DNA of 64,000 nt. Source: Bacteroidales bacterium (GTDB lineage: Bacteria > Bacteroidota > Bacteroidia > Bacteroidales > G3-4614). This document shows, piece by piece, positions 19,771-28,939 of the stretch. Location of the stretch: NCBI GenBank assembly GCA_015061035.1, contig SUXK01000005.1, forward strand, positions 62,001 to 126,000, given 5' to 3'. Numbering within the stretch: position 1 is the stretch's first letter; the number at the start of each line of letters is the position of its first letter. Both the position numbers and the translations under genes were made by a program. The notes below the pieces were generated by a model. It saw only the letters and a list, made by a program, of their open reading frames with translations. It searched no databases and was not told the origin of the DNA.

Positions 19771-20622
19771 TCAAATTATTACCCTCACAACCTTAACTCC
19801 AACGTGGTGTTTTTGTTTTGCGAGGTATTCACTTAGAGGAAGGGGATCAATGATCACCTCCTTTTCCCCTGAAGAGGCGTGGAGTAGATGAATTTTGCCG
19901 TTAACAAATGAGGCAAACCCAACGTGCGATATATCCAACCCTTTAATATCTGTTACGATAACAATAATATCACCCTCTTTAACGCTCTCTTTTGTCAGTA
20001 GAGCAACTTTGTGTTTGGGTATATATGTGAATGGTTGAGCAGATAAAAACGCTTCAGTGGCTTCTATTTTGCTTAGGATAGTGTCCGAAGTGATGCCTTT
20101 GTACCAGTCGGCATTAAGGCTCATAAAGTTTATTGAGCGTTGCTCTGTTGTAATAAGGTTGTCAGGTAAAATCTCCTCAACAATACCCATTGTTTGGTTA
20201 TTATATATCCACTCGCTGAAGTAGTGCAGTCGGCTCTCATAACCATTGCACTTGCCATTGCGGTAGCGAATTATCTCCAACTCTTTTAAGAATGAGTTAA
20301 AATCTGTTGTCCCCTTGTTTATGCAACGGGTAAGAGTGGTAACCGTCTCAACAAAGGTGGTGCAGTCGAGCGAGTCAAACCTCACAACAATACCCTCTGT
20401 TTGCTCTCTGTCCAAAGTGCCTCCTTGATAAGGTATGCCTAAAAATAGTTTAGCAACATCAGTTGTGCTTACTGGTTTAGAGTCAAACGTGTGGGTTAAT
20501 ATCTCCTCACATTTTACAGAGTCTTTTGCGGTATAATAAACAATATTCTCACTCTCAGCGGACATTCCACAACAAGATAGAGTGAGTAGTAATGAGGATA
20601 ATATTATATAAAAATAGTGCAT
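19771..20622 (-). CDS. DUF1460 (N-acetylmuramoyl-L-alanine amidase-like) protein
   Basis: A 283-residue exported protein. The first 20 residues form a signal peptide ending in a Cys pair (LSCC), so it may be a lipoprotein. The rest fits the DUF1460 family of NlpC/P60-like cysteine hydrolases that act on cell-wall fragments: probable catalytic Cys87 in DSLDCTTF and His233 in ISHVGF. The substrate is not known. It stands alone between the ribosomal cluster terminator and the ispG operon, with a repeat-rich spacer upstream of its start. Confidence 0.75.
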   Translation of the reverse strand: MHYFYIILSSLLLTLSCCGMSAESENIVYYTAKDSVKCEEILTHTFDSKPVSTTDVAKLFLGIPYQGGTLDREQTEGIVVRFDSLDCTTFVETVTTLTRCINKGTTDFNSFLKELEIIRYRNGKCNGYESRLHYFSEWIYNNQTMGIVEEILPDNLITTEQRSINFMSLNADWYKGITSDTILSKIEATEAFLSAQPFTYIPKHKVALLTKESVKEGDIIVIVTDIKGLDISHVGFASFVNGKIHLLHASSGEKEVIIDPLPLSEYLAKQKHHVGVKVVRVII

Positions 20623-20663
20623 GGCTTTATCTATAACAATCTTGTTCCCAATTTAGCCTACTG

Positions 20664-20759
20664 CTTGGGTTGCTCTTTTCTGCGGACAGAGCGTGCTCTG
20701 TCCCTACTTGCTTGAGATGCCCTTTTTTGCGGACGTGGCGGATAGACGTCCCCTATTTG
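20664..20759. repeat. Two diverged tandem palindromic units
   Basis: Two head-to-tail units of about 47 and 49 bp (20664-20710, 20711-20759) share CTTG-G-TGC-CTTTT-TGCGGAC and end GTCCC-TA-TTG. The first holds a perfect hairpin, GGACAGAGC (20684-20692) with GCTCTGTCC (20695-20703); the second has GGACGT with ACGTCC. They lie between divergently read genes: upstream of the DUF1460 start and downstream of ispG. Confidence 0.7.
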
Positions 20760-20791
20760 ATTAAGATATTTTCATCTAACAAAGTTGCGAT

Positions 20792-20820
20792 AGCAAGTTC
20801 AACAAACGAAGTTTGTTAAC
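20792..20820. repeat. Short hairpin repeat, copy 1 (after ispG)
   Basis: AGCAAGTTCAACAAACGAA then GTTTGTTAACT: AACAAAC and GTTTGTT form a 7-bp stem. Almost the same 30 nt occurs after purB at 52822, again just past a minus-strand stop codon. Confidence 0.6.
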
Positions 20821-20833
20821 TAACAACAAACAA

Positions 20834-22600
20834 CTAAGAGCGGTCCTCCTCAATAAACTTCAATAGGCGTTCAACAGCCTCATCTTCGGGGATATTCTTC
20901 TCAATACAAACTTTTCCCTTATATAGGCTAATCTTGCCACGAGCAGCACCAACATAGCCATAGTCGGCATCTGCCATTTCGCCCGGTCCATTTACAATGC
21001 AACCCATAATGCCAATCTTCAACCCAACAAGATGTGCGGTAGCCTCTTTAATACGGGCAACTGTTTTTTGTAAATCAAATTGAGTTCTGCCACAACCCGG
21101 ACATGAGATATACTCGGTTTTGGTTGTTCTTAGTCGTGCCGCCTGAAGTGCTGAGAATGCAATAGTTGTTATTGTGTTGTTATCAATGCAACCATTGTTT
21201 GCAATCATCACGCCATTGCCAACGCCATCAAGTAGCAAAGCACCCAAATCGGCACCACACTTAATTTGTAGAGCCTCTTTCTCGTTCTCTGCATATTGCA
21301 ACATCAATACAACAGGGTTATCGCATCCCCTGCGGGTAAGAGTGTGTGCCGTTGCTCTTAACTCGCCCACCATATTTGCGTGGTTGCTGTATGCCATTAC
21401 AATAACACTTTTATGGTTTGCAATAAAGGTAATAATGCTATCGGTTAGTTGTGGGTATTGTAGTTTTAAAATAAGTGGTTCAGAGCAGTTTTCGTAATGC
21501 TCAATATCTTCAACTCCAATAACTTTGATTGAGATATTCTCTCCAACACATAAACTCTCTTTTAAAATGTAGTCGGGTTTAAGTGTGCCGGTAAGCGAAC
21601 AATCTCCGTTGCAAATAACAATAGGTGCATTATCTCCACCTACGTTGGCAACTGAGAACGATGGTCTGCGTTCCATATTCAGATATGAGTAACCTTCGTA
21701 AGGAGTGGCAATAATCTCTTTGTGTCCCTCTCGCTCCTGAACGTAGTTTACCAATTGCAATGCAACAGGAACTTCGTTTTGTGGTGGCTCGCTTAGTGAA
21801 ACTCTAATGGTATCACCAATACCATCGCAAAGCAATGCTCCAATTCCCACAGCCGATTTAATACGACCGTCTTCTCCATCGCCAGCCTCAGTAACGCCAA
21901 GGTGAAGAGGGTAGTTCATATCTTCACGCTCCATAGCGTCAATAAGTAGCCTTACCGATTTTACCATAACAACGGTGTTTGATGCTTTTATTGAGAGAGC
22001 CACATTGTTGAACCTCTCACGCTTACAAACGCGAAGGAACTCCATGCACGACTCGGCAATACCTTCGGGAGTGTCGCCGTATCGGCTCATAATTCTATCC
22101 GACAATGAGCCATGATTAACACCAATCCTCAAAGCGGTGTTATGCTCTTTGCATATGTTGAGCAGTTGTATAAAACGCTCTTCAAGACGCTTAATCTCCT
22201 CTCTGTAACTATCATCGGTATATTCAATAATTTTGAATACCCTTGCACTATCGGTAAAATTACCCGGATTGATTCTTATCTTATCGGTAATCTTAGCGGC
22301 AGCATCAGCCACATTGGGGTTAAAATGAATATCCGCAATAAGGGGAGTGGTATTGCCTTTTGCTCTTAATGTTTCACGTATAACGGCAAGTGCATCAACC
22401 TCCAATACTCCTTGAGTGGTTAAACGTACATAGTCGGCTCCAGCATCGGCAATTTCCAAAACCTGTTTCACGCTCGCTTCAATGTTGCGAGTAGAGGTGT
22501 CGGTCATCGATTGAATTCGTATGGGGTTATCTCCACCCAAAGGAATACCCCCAATGTTTGTTACCGAACTAACCCTTCTGCGGTAGTTAAAAATATCCAT
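20834..22600 (-). CDS. ispG: 4-hydroxy-3-methylbut-2-enyl diphosphate synthase (flavodoxin/ferredoxin)
   Basis: Catalyses the reductive opening of MEcPP to HMBPP in the non-mevalonate isoprenoid pathway, using a [4Fe-4S] cluster. The 588-residue protein is the long form, with an extra central domain (about residues 280-480) absent from E. coli IspG. The N-terminal barrel has GGDNPIRIQSMT and the C-terminal domain has the cluster ligands in CPGCGRT and GCIVNGPGE. It is the last gene of the rpoN-PAP2-purE-ispG run, 9 nt after purE. Confidence 0.95.
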   Translation of the reverse strand: MDIFNYRRRVSSVTNIGGIPLGGDNPIRIQSMTDTSTRNIEASVKQVLEIADAGADYVRLTTQGVLEVDALAVIRETLRAKGNTTPLIADIHFNPNVADAAAKITDKIRINPGNFTDSARVFKIIEYTDDSYREEIKRLEERFIQLLNICKEHNTALRIGVNHGSLSDRIMSRYGDTPEGIAESCMEFLRVCKRERFNNVALSIKASNTVVMVKSVRLLIDAMEREDMNYPLHLGVTEAGDGEDGRIKSAVGIGALLCDGIGDTIRVSLSEPPQNEVPVALQLVNYVQEREGHKEIIATPYEGYSYLNMERRPSFSVANVGGDNAPIVICNGDCSLTGTLKPDYILKESLCVGENISIKVIGVEDIEHYENCSEPLILKLQYPQLTDSIITFIANHKSVIVMAYSNHANMVGELRATAHTLTRRGCDNPVVLMLQYAENEKEALQIKCGADLGALLLDGVGNGVMIANNGCIDNNTITTIAFSALQAARLRTTKTEYISCPGCGRTQFDLQKTVARIKEATAHLVGLKIGIMGCIVNGPGEMADADYGYVGAARGKISLYKGKVCIEKNIPEDEAVERLLKFIEEDRS

Positions 22601-22609
22601 TTTCTATTA

Positions 22610-23116
22610 TTAGTTTGTTTTGTATTTATACTCTATTTTAGCAAGTTCTTCGTTAGCCTTTACAATTTTTTGTGCCAACGCTGCTTTATAGGTTTTAAAT
22701 TTAGATGCAATATTCTCATCACTTAGCGATAGCATCTGTATTGCTAAAATTGCAGCATTCAAAGCCCCGTTTATACCAACGGTTGCAACAGGTATTCCCG
22801 GAGGCATCTGCACAATGGCAAGAAGTGCGTCCATACCATCAAGAGTTGAGTTGATGGGAACTCCAATAACGGGTAGAGGTGTACTTGCTGCAATAACACC
22901 GGGAAGGTGAGCAGCCATACCTGCGGCAGCAATAATAACTTTAATACCTCGTGCTTCGGCATTTTTTGCAAACTCTTCAACCTCAACGGGAGTGCGGTGA
23001 GCCGATAGTGCATTCATCTCAAATGGAATTTCAAACTCATCAAGCAATTTAGCCGCTTTCTCCATAATGGGCAAATCTGATGTACTGCCCATAATAATAC
23101 TAACAATAGGTTTCAT
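22610..23116 (-). CDS. purE: N5-carboxyaminoimidazole ribonucleotide mutase
   Basis: A 168-residue class I PurE of de novo purine synthesis that moves the carboxylate of N5-CAIR to carbon 4. [12 protein letters not shown] binds the nucleotide phosphate, ALSAHRTP carries the catalytic His, and [19 protein letters not shown] residues shape the active site. It is embedded between a membrane protein and ispG with 15 and 9 nt gaps. Confidence 0.96.
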   Translation of the reverse strand: MKPIVSIIMGSTSDLPIMEKAAKLLDEFEIPFEMNALSAHRTPVEVEEFAKNAEARGIKVIIAAAGMAAHLPGVIAASTPLPVIGVPINSTLDGMDALLAIVQMPPGIPVATVGINGALNAAILAIQMLSLSDENIASKFKTYKAALAQKIVKANEELAKIEYKYKTN

Positions 23117-23131
23117 ATCTTATAATATAGT

Positions 23132-23731
23132 TTAAAATAATAATTTCGTAAAAATAGCAATAGTGTAACTCCAACTGAATCCGAGAATTGCACCAGTAAT
23201 AACCTCTCCCGGAGTATGCTCTTTTAGATATACTCTTGCACTACCTAACATGCCTCCTAATAAAATTATAAGGCAAATAATCTCCAAAGAAACAAAACTT
23301 TGGAACTTGGCAATTATAAATGTTGCTCCAATCAATACCCCATACATGGTTGTGTGGAACGATATATTATATTTTTTGTTAAACAGGTGTAGTGTAATTA
23401 TTGCCAATATTGCACTAATTAAAAAACTAATTCTCCATACAGGAATACCTCTACTTAAAAGATAATATGCCAATGTAAAATTACCAATCCCAAAAGCCAT
23501 ATATAAAGGGCCTCTTTCACTGCTTTTATCGTTAAGATTTACTCTATTTATTCTTGATACAAGAAAGGGTATAAGTGTTGTGAACAGTGCAACAACTCCT
23601 AACAATACTCCAAAAGAGTAGAGCGAAACAGTGCTGAAATATGCCGAGAGAAAGATAAGGGCATATAAGTATATGAATATAAAATATGGAGATAATACAC
23701 CCGAAATAAATTTGGATAATACTCTTAACAT
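23132..23731 (-). CDS. PAP2-like integral membrane protein
   Basis: A 199-residue protein with about six membrane segments. It carries degenerate phosphatidic-acid-phosphatase motifs: SSERGPLY, an FHTT where PSGH is expected, and SARVYLKEHTPGEVITG, which aligns with SRx5Hx3D with Glu in place of Asp. It therefore belongs to or derives from the PAP2 superfamily; activity is uncertain because the motifs are altered. It lies 6 nt after rpoN and 15 nt before purE, so is co-transcribed. Confidence 0.55.
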   Translation of the reverse strand: MLRVLSKFISGVLSPYFIFIYLYALIFLSAYFSTVSLYSFGVLLGVVALFTTLIPFLVSRINRVNLNDKSSERGPLYMAFGIGNFTLAYYLLSRGIPVWRISFLISAILAIITLHLFNKKYNISFHTTMYGVLIGATFIIAKFQSFVSLEIICLIILLGGMLGSARVYLKEHTPGEVITGAILGFSWSYTIAIFTKLLF

Positions 23732-23737
23732 AAACTA

Positions 23738-25213
23738 CTAAAACTCCTTTCTTAGTCTTGCTATGGGGATTTCGCACAACTCTCTATATTTGGCAACTGT
23801 GCGTCTTGCAATTTTGTATCCCTTTTCGCAAAGGATTTTGCAGATTGCACTATCTGAGAGAGGGCGTTTTTTATCTTCACCTTCAACAATATCTGCTATA
23901 ATCTTTTTAATCTCTCTTGAAGAGACATCTTCTCCTTCGTTGGTTTGCATGCTCTCCGAGAAGAGATATTTAAGAGGATATATGCCAAAACGAGTTTGCA
24001 TATATTTGCCGTTGATAACACGCGACACTGTTGATATGTCATAAGAGGTTATCTCTGCAATATCTTTTAAAATCATAGGACGGAGATTGCGCTCATCACC
24101 AGTTATAAAGAACTCTTTTTGAATTGCTATTATTGCTGTCATTATTTTTGTCAAAGTAATTTGTCGCTGTTTTACAGCATTTATGAACGAATGAGCAGCA
24201 TCTAATTTTTGTTTTACAAATATAAGAGCCTCTTTTTTCTCCTTTGTGCGATTGGCCTTATTGCTGTTGTAATCCTTATACATATCAGCATATTTTTGGC
24301 TTATGGTCAGTTCGGGAATATTTCCAGAGTCCATTGAGAAGGTGACATCTCCATCGTTCTCCTCAACAATAAAATCTGGAATTATTTGGTTGTTAGTATC
24401 GCTATACGTTGAGTTCCATGCATTACCAGGGCGAGGATTTAGTTGGGTAAGAGTTTTTATAGTTCTTTTGAGAAGTTCTTTGTCTAACCCAAGAGCCTTG
24501 CCAATTTTGTCGTAATGTTTTTTGCTGAAGGCTTCAAAATGGTTGGTTATAATCTCTTTGGCTATAACAACACTCTCATCGCAGTTCTCAATTCTCTCAA
24601 GTTGGAGCATAAGACACTCTTGAAGTGTGGATGCTGCAACACCGGCAGGTTCAAACTCTTTTATCTTTTCAAGAATAGGTGCTATTTTATCAACACTTAT
24701 ATCAAGACCAGCCTGAAAAATTAAATCATCTGAAATTGATTGTAATGATCTTCTCAGATAACCATCGTCATCAATGTTGCCTATAATATATTCTGCAATC
24801 TTCTCGTCAAGTTCCGATAGTTCAATCAAACCAAGTTGATCAAACAGATAATCTTGAATAGAACTATCTCCTAAAAAAGGTATATCTCCTTTATATTCCT
24901 TGTTATTATCTTTTTCGTATTGAAAAATTTTATAATCAGGGATGTCATCCTCTGAGAAGTAATCTCCCAGCGAAAAGTCCTCGTTACTACCTTCTTCATC
25001 ATTGTTGTTTATGGCATAATCATCTTTCAATGGAGAATCAATCTCCCCATCGTTTCCAATGCTAACCTCTTCAAGAGCAGGGTTATCAATAATCTCTTGT
25101 TTGATTTTCTCCTCAAATTCCAAGCTATTAAGTTCCATCATGCGTATAACTTGAATCTGTTGAGGATTGAGACGCTGTTGGGTTTTTAGTTCTAACTGCT
25201 GTGTTAATGCCAT
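23738..25213 (-). CDS. rpoN: RNA polymerase sigma-54 factor
   Basis: A 491-residue alternative sigma factor recognising -24/-12 promoters and needing an AAA+ activator. Region I is the Gln/Leu-rich start (LTQQLELKTQQRLNPQQIQVIRMMEL), region II is acidic (about residues 55-105), and the C-terminus holds the RpoN box ARRTVAKYRE. No activator gene is in the window. The gene follows a nucleoside kinase by 30 nt, and a CGAAGTTA on the plus strand at 25239 could be a weak own -7 box (TAACTTCG). Confidence 0.95.
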   Translation of the reverse strand: MALTQQLELKTQQRLNPQQIQVIRMMELNSLEFEEKIKQEIIDNPALEEVSIGNDGEIDSPLKDDYAINNNDEEGSNEDFSLGDYFSEDDIPDYKIFQYEKDNNKEYKGDIPFLGDSSIQDYLFDQLGLIELSELDEKIAEYIIGNIDDDGYLRRSLQSISDDLIFQAGLDISVDKIAPILEKIKEFEPAGVAASTLQECLMLQLERIENCDESVVIAKEIITNHFEAFSKKHYDKIGKALGLDKELLKRTIKTLTQLNPRPGNAWNSTYSDTNNQIIPDFIVEENDGDVTFSMDSGNIPELTISQKYADMYKDYNSNKANRTKEKKEALIFVKQKLDAAHSFINAVKQRQITLTKIMTAIIAIQKEFFITGDERNLRPMILKDIAEITSYDISTVSRVINGKYMQTRFGIYPLKYLFSESMQTNEGEDVSSREIKKIIADIVEGEDKKRPLSDSAICKILCEKGYKIARRTVAKYRELCEIPIARLRKEF

Positions 25214-25243
25214 ATAAAACTACAATAGAATTATTGTGCGAAG

Positions 25244-26914
25244 TTAATATATAAAACTGCTTCCACCAAGAAACTCCCTTGCCAAAGATGTTGGCGGAAT
25301 CTCTTTTTCGGGGGTAGGCATAAACATGGTCAAGAAATTTAATAATCGTTTTGCTTCGTTATACTCTTTTTGGTTTTTACCAACCTGTGCAAGAACAGGA
25401 ATAGCCTCTCGGCATATAACTGAAAGTTCGTAAAGCAGCGATGTGTTAAACATTGCATCTGCATTCTCTTGATATGGGAAAATCCACTTCTCCTCGCCAC
25501 GTCTGACGCTTGGCCAGCGAGCAATAGTGCTTTGTGCCGAGGTGCCGCGATATTTAGCATCACGAATAATTCTACGCAACAGACGGTTATCGGTAGTGGG
25601 TATTCTATTGTGGTCGTCAATTGAAATTGAGGTCAATGCCGAAACATAGACTCTGTATTTCATTCTATCCTCAACCTGTGCAGTAAGTTGAGGATTTAGA
25701 GCATGAATACCCTCTAATATCAAAATACTTTGAGGGGTAAGTTTTAATTTTTTACCACCATAACTTCTTGTGCCTGTCTCAAAATTGTAAGTTGGAATAT
25801 CAACCTCTTTACCATCAAGTAAATCGTTAAGGTCTCTGTTGAATGCTTCAAGGTCAAGTGCATAAAGCGACTCATAATCATAATCGCCACTCTCATCGCG
25901 AGGCGTATCCTTTCTGTCAACAAAATAGTCATCTAACGATATGGCAACAGGAAGTAGCAGATTGGTTAAAAGTTGTATCGACAACCTCTTTGAGAAGGTG
26001 GTCTTGCCCGATGATGAAGGTCCTGCAATTAGAACAACTCTACCGCTACCGTTAAGTTTAAATCTTTCGGCAATATCATCAGCAATGTGTGCAATCTGTT
26101 TCTCATGCAAAGCCTCCATGACCTTTATAAGTGTGGGGGCGTGTCCCGAAGCAATAGCCTCGTTCAAATCGCCAACGTTGCTCAATCGGGCAATATTATT
26201 AAACCTATATTGCTCCTCAAAAGCGGCAAGGAGTTTATCTTGTCGGGAGATTTCATTCAACTCATTAGGATTTGCTTTTGATGGCGGAACAAGAAGAAAT
26301 CCGTAACTATACTTGACAAAGTCAAAAACAGAAATGTATCCTGTTGACGGTGTAAGTTCGTATGGGTAAGTATCAATAACATTATCCATTTTATAATATA
26401 CGGTATATGGTGCAGAGATGTATGAGAGGAGTTTAACTTTGTCCTCCATTGCTGCATCTTTAAACTTTTGCAATACCTCTTTGGTTGGCTCTTCAAATCT
26501 CTCTATTGGCATATCCATGGCAACAATCTCACGCATACGCTCGTTAATCATCATAAGAATATTTTCGCCACATTTCTCTGATAAACGACAGAATAACCCT
26601 TTTGATATTGAGTGTTCAATATCGAGTTTTGCGTTGGGCATAACATCGTGAACTGCTTTGTATAGAATAAAACAAAGGGTATGGATATATACCCTCTCTC
26701 CATGAGGCGAGGTATAGTCAAAGAACTCAATCTCTTTTGGTTTATATACCCTGAAATTCAAACTCTGTGTTCGGTTATTAACCAAAGCGCCCATAATACG
26801 AGAATTCAACACAATCCCCGACTTGTTGAATATCTCCAAAACTGAAGAACCCTTCTCAACTTCAATCTCTTTTCCGTTATTAACGCAGAAAATTTTAATA
26901 GTTTCGTTCATCAT
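25244..26914 (-). CDS. Nucleoside (uridine) kinase with TGS-like N-terminal domain
   Basis: A protein of about 556 residues. The N-terminus (to about residue 65) resembles a TGS/ubiquitin-like domain, followed by a segment related to the threonyl-tRNA synthetase second-additional domain, then a phosphoribulokinase/uridine kinase domain with P-loop GPSSSGKTTFS near residue 298 and DDYFVDR. By family it phosphorylates uridine and perhaps cytidine in salvage. The frame is open to 26932, but the paired ATGs at 26914/26911 give a start typical of homologues. It heads the rpoN run. Confidence 0.8.
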   Translation of the reverse strand: MMNETIKIFCVNNGKEIEVEKGSSVLEIFNKSGIVLNSRIMGALVNNRTQSLNFRVYKPKEIEFFDYTSPHGERVYIHTLCFILYKAVHDVMPNAKLDIEHSISKGLFCRLSEKCGENILMMINERMREIVAMDMPIERFEEPTKEVLQKFKDAAMEDKVKLLSYISAPYTVYYKMDNVIDTYPYELTPSTGYISVFDFVKYSYGFLLVPPSKANPNELNEISRQDKLLAAFEEQYRFNNIARLSNVGDLNEAIASGHAPTLIKVMEALHEKQIAHIADDIAERFKLNGSGRVVLIAGPSSSGKTTFSKRLSIQLLTNLLLPVAISLDDYFVDRKDTPRDESGDYDYESLYALDLEAFNRDLNDLLDGKEVDIPTYNFETGTRSYGGKKLKLTPQSILILEGIHALNPQLTAQVEDRMKYRVYVSALTSISIDDHNRIPTTDNRLLRRIIRDAKYRGTSAQSTIARWPSVRRGEEKWIFPYQENADAMFNTSLLYELSVICREAIPVLAQVGKNQKEYNEAKRLLNFLTMFMPTPEKEIPPTSLAREFLGGSSFIY

Positions 26915-27051
26915 AGAATTATTTTTTTGCAAAAATGTTAAAAGTTTTGCCTAATTGTATTTTTATTTTAATTTTGTGTCGGTAAAATGCCTAAATGTTT
27001 TTGCATTTGTGATGCTAAAATAAGAAAATTATTATAAAAATCAAATAGTAA
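26915..27051. promoter_or_regulatory. Divergent control region between the nucleoside kinase and the Na/Pi cotransporter
   Basis: A 137-bp AT-rich gap between divergent genes. On the plus strand an ATTTTG is followed about 19 nt later by TGTTTTTG, a near-consensus -7 box for the transporter. On the minus strand only imperfect TTTTTG matches are seen. Both promoters must lie here, but I cannot fix them. Confidence 0.4.
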
Positions 27052-28842
27052 ATGGAATATTCATTTTTTGACTTTCTGCAACTAATAGGTTCATTAGGTC
27101 TGTTTTTGTACGGAATGAAGATGATGAGTGAGGGGTTGCAAAAAATTGCAGGTGACCGTATGCGTTCAATCCTCTCGGCAATGACCTCAAATCGCTTCAT
27201 GGGAGTTTTTACTGGACTATTGATTACTGCACTAATCCAGTCTTCATCGGCAACCACAGTTATGGTTGTAAGTTTTGTAAATGCAGGACTCCTCTCGTTG
27301 GCGCAATCAATCTCAGTGATTATGGGTGCCAACATTGGAACAACGCTTACTGCATGGATAATATCGTTCTTTGGATTTGCCGTTGACATTAGTGTTTTTG
27401 CAATACCATTAATTGGTTTGGCTATTCCATTCTTCTTCTCAAGTAAGAGTAACAGACGCTCAATTGGTGAGTTGATACTTGGATTCTCATTCCTGTTTAT
27501 GGGACTGTCATACTTGAAAAACTCAGTGCCTGATATTAAAAGCAGTCCTGAGATTTTGGCATTCCTGCAAAACTATTCTGATATGGGATATTGGTCAGTA
27601 CTGATATTCTTCTTTGCGGGAGCAATAATAACTCTTATAGTGCAGTCGTCAAGTGCAACTGTGGCCATCACTTTAATTATGTGCAGTAAAGGCTGGATTC
27701 CTTTTGAGTTGGCTGCTGCAATGGTGTTGGGTGAAAACATTGGTACTACTATTACTGCAAATATTGCTGCTATATCGGGTAATGTTCAAGCAAAACGAGC
27801 CGCATTCTCACACTTTATATTTAATACTTTTGGTGTGGTTTGGATGCTTATAGTATTCTTCCCCTTTGTTAGGATGGTAAATTCGTTAGCCACAGGTATG
27901 ACTGGTTATTCTCCAAATGAGTTGCAACCATTCATTCATGCCCACCCTGAACTTATTTCGGCTGCAGGAGATGATTCTCCTCTTTCAGAAGCCTATATGA
28001 CGTATCAAACATCGGTATCATACGGATTATCTCTATTCCACACCATTTACAATCTCATTAACGTAAGTATAATGATTTGGTTTGTGAAGGTATATGAGAA
28101 GATTGTATGTGCTGTAATAAAACAGAAAAAGAACGGGGAGGAGGAGGAGTTCCAACTCAAATATATCTCAGCAGGTATGTTGTCAACATCTGAGTTGTCG
28201 CTTTTACAAGCAAAGAAAGAGATTGAACTTTATAGCGTAAGAACAACCCGTATGTACGGAATGGCACGTGATCTGTTGTCAGAGAAGCCCGATAGTGAAG
28301 CATTCAATAAACTGTATAGTCGCATACAAAAATATGAGCAAATAAGCGACAATATGGAGTTGGAGATTGCTCGTTATCTGAACAATGTATCTGACGGACG
28401 TTTGAGTTTTGATGGTAAGATGAAGGTAAATGCCATGATGACCGAAACTACCGAGATTGAGAGTATTGGTGATAGTTGTTATAGCATTGCACGTGCTATT
28501 CAACGTAAAAACAGCGAGAATATAGTGTTTAACGATTATATATCAGAGCGTATAACTAATATGTTTGCATTGGTGGGTAATGCTCTTGAGAATATGAATA
28601 CCATTCTCTCAAAAACAGATATAAGTGATGTTGATATAAACAAAACTTATAATATTGAGATGGAGATAAACAACTATCGCAATATGCTACGTAATGCAAA
28701 TATGGAGAATATTAACAATAAGGTTTATGAATATCGTGCGGGAATCCACTTTATGGATATAATATTGGAGTGCGAGAAACTTGCCGATTATGTTGTTAAT
28801 GTTATTGATGCAGTACGTGAAAAACGTACACTAAAACAATAG
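27052..28842 (+). CDS. Na+/phosphate cotransporter with PhoU-like domain
   Basis: A 596-residue inner-membrane protein of the NptA/PNaS family. It contains the two inverted family repeats, each with QSSSAT (near residues 63 and 199) and GANIGTT/GENIGTT motifs that form the Na+ and phosphate sites. The last 200 residues form PhoU-like helical bundles, thought to regulate transport. It stands alone with its own terminator, divergent from the nucleoside kinase. Confidence 0.9.
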   Translation: MEYSFFDFLQLIGSLGLFLYGMKMMSEGLQKIAGDRMRSILSAMTSNRFMGVFTGLLITALIQSSSATTVMVVSFVNAGLLSLAQSISVIMGANIGTTLTAWIISFFGFAVDISVFAIPLIGLAIPFFFSSKSNRRSIGELILGFSFLFMGLSYLKNSVPDIKSSPEILAFLQNYSDMGYWSVLIFFFAGAIITLIVQSSSATVAITLIMCSKGWIPFELAAAMVLGENIGTTITANIAAISGNVQAKRAAFSHFIFNTFGVVWMLIVFFPFVRMVNSLATGMTGYSPNELQPFIHAHPELISAAGDDSPLSEAYMTYQTSVSYGLSLFHTIYNLINVSIMIWFVKVYEKIVCAVIKQKKNGEEEEFQLKYISAGMLSTSELSLLQAKKEIELYSVRTTRMYGMARDLLSEKPDSEAFNKLYSRIQKYEQISDNMELEIARYLNNVSDGRLSFDGKMKVNAMMTETTEIESIGDSCYSIARAIQRKNSENIVFNDYISERITNMFALVGNALENMNTILSKTDISDVDINKTYNIEMEINNYRNMLRNANMENINNKVYEYRAGIHFMDIILECEKLADYVVNVIDAVREKRTLKQ

Positions 28843-28867
28843 ATTGGTTTTAGTCGTTAGATAAAAT

Positions 28868-28901
28868 AAGAGGTTGCATTTTTGCAACCTCTTGTTTTTT
28901 T
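28868..28901 (+). terminator. Terminator after the Na/Pi cotransporter
   Basis: A perfect 11-bp stem (AAGAGGTTGCA with TGCAACCTCTT), loop TTTT, followed by GTTTTTTT. It lies between the convergent cotransporter and purT genes. Confidence 0.88.
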
Positions 28902-28939
28902 ATTACTCTAATTAGTCCTATTGGGCTAACAACTGAAAA

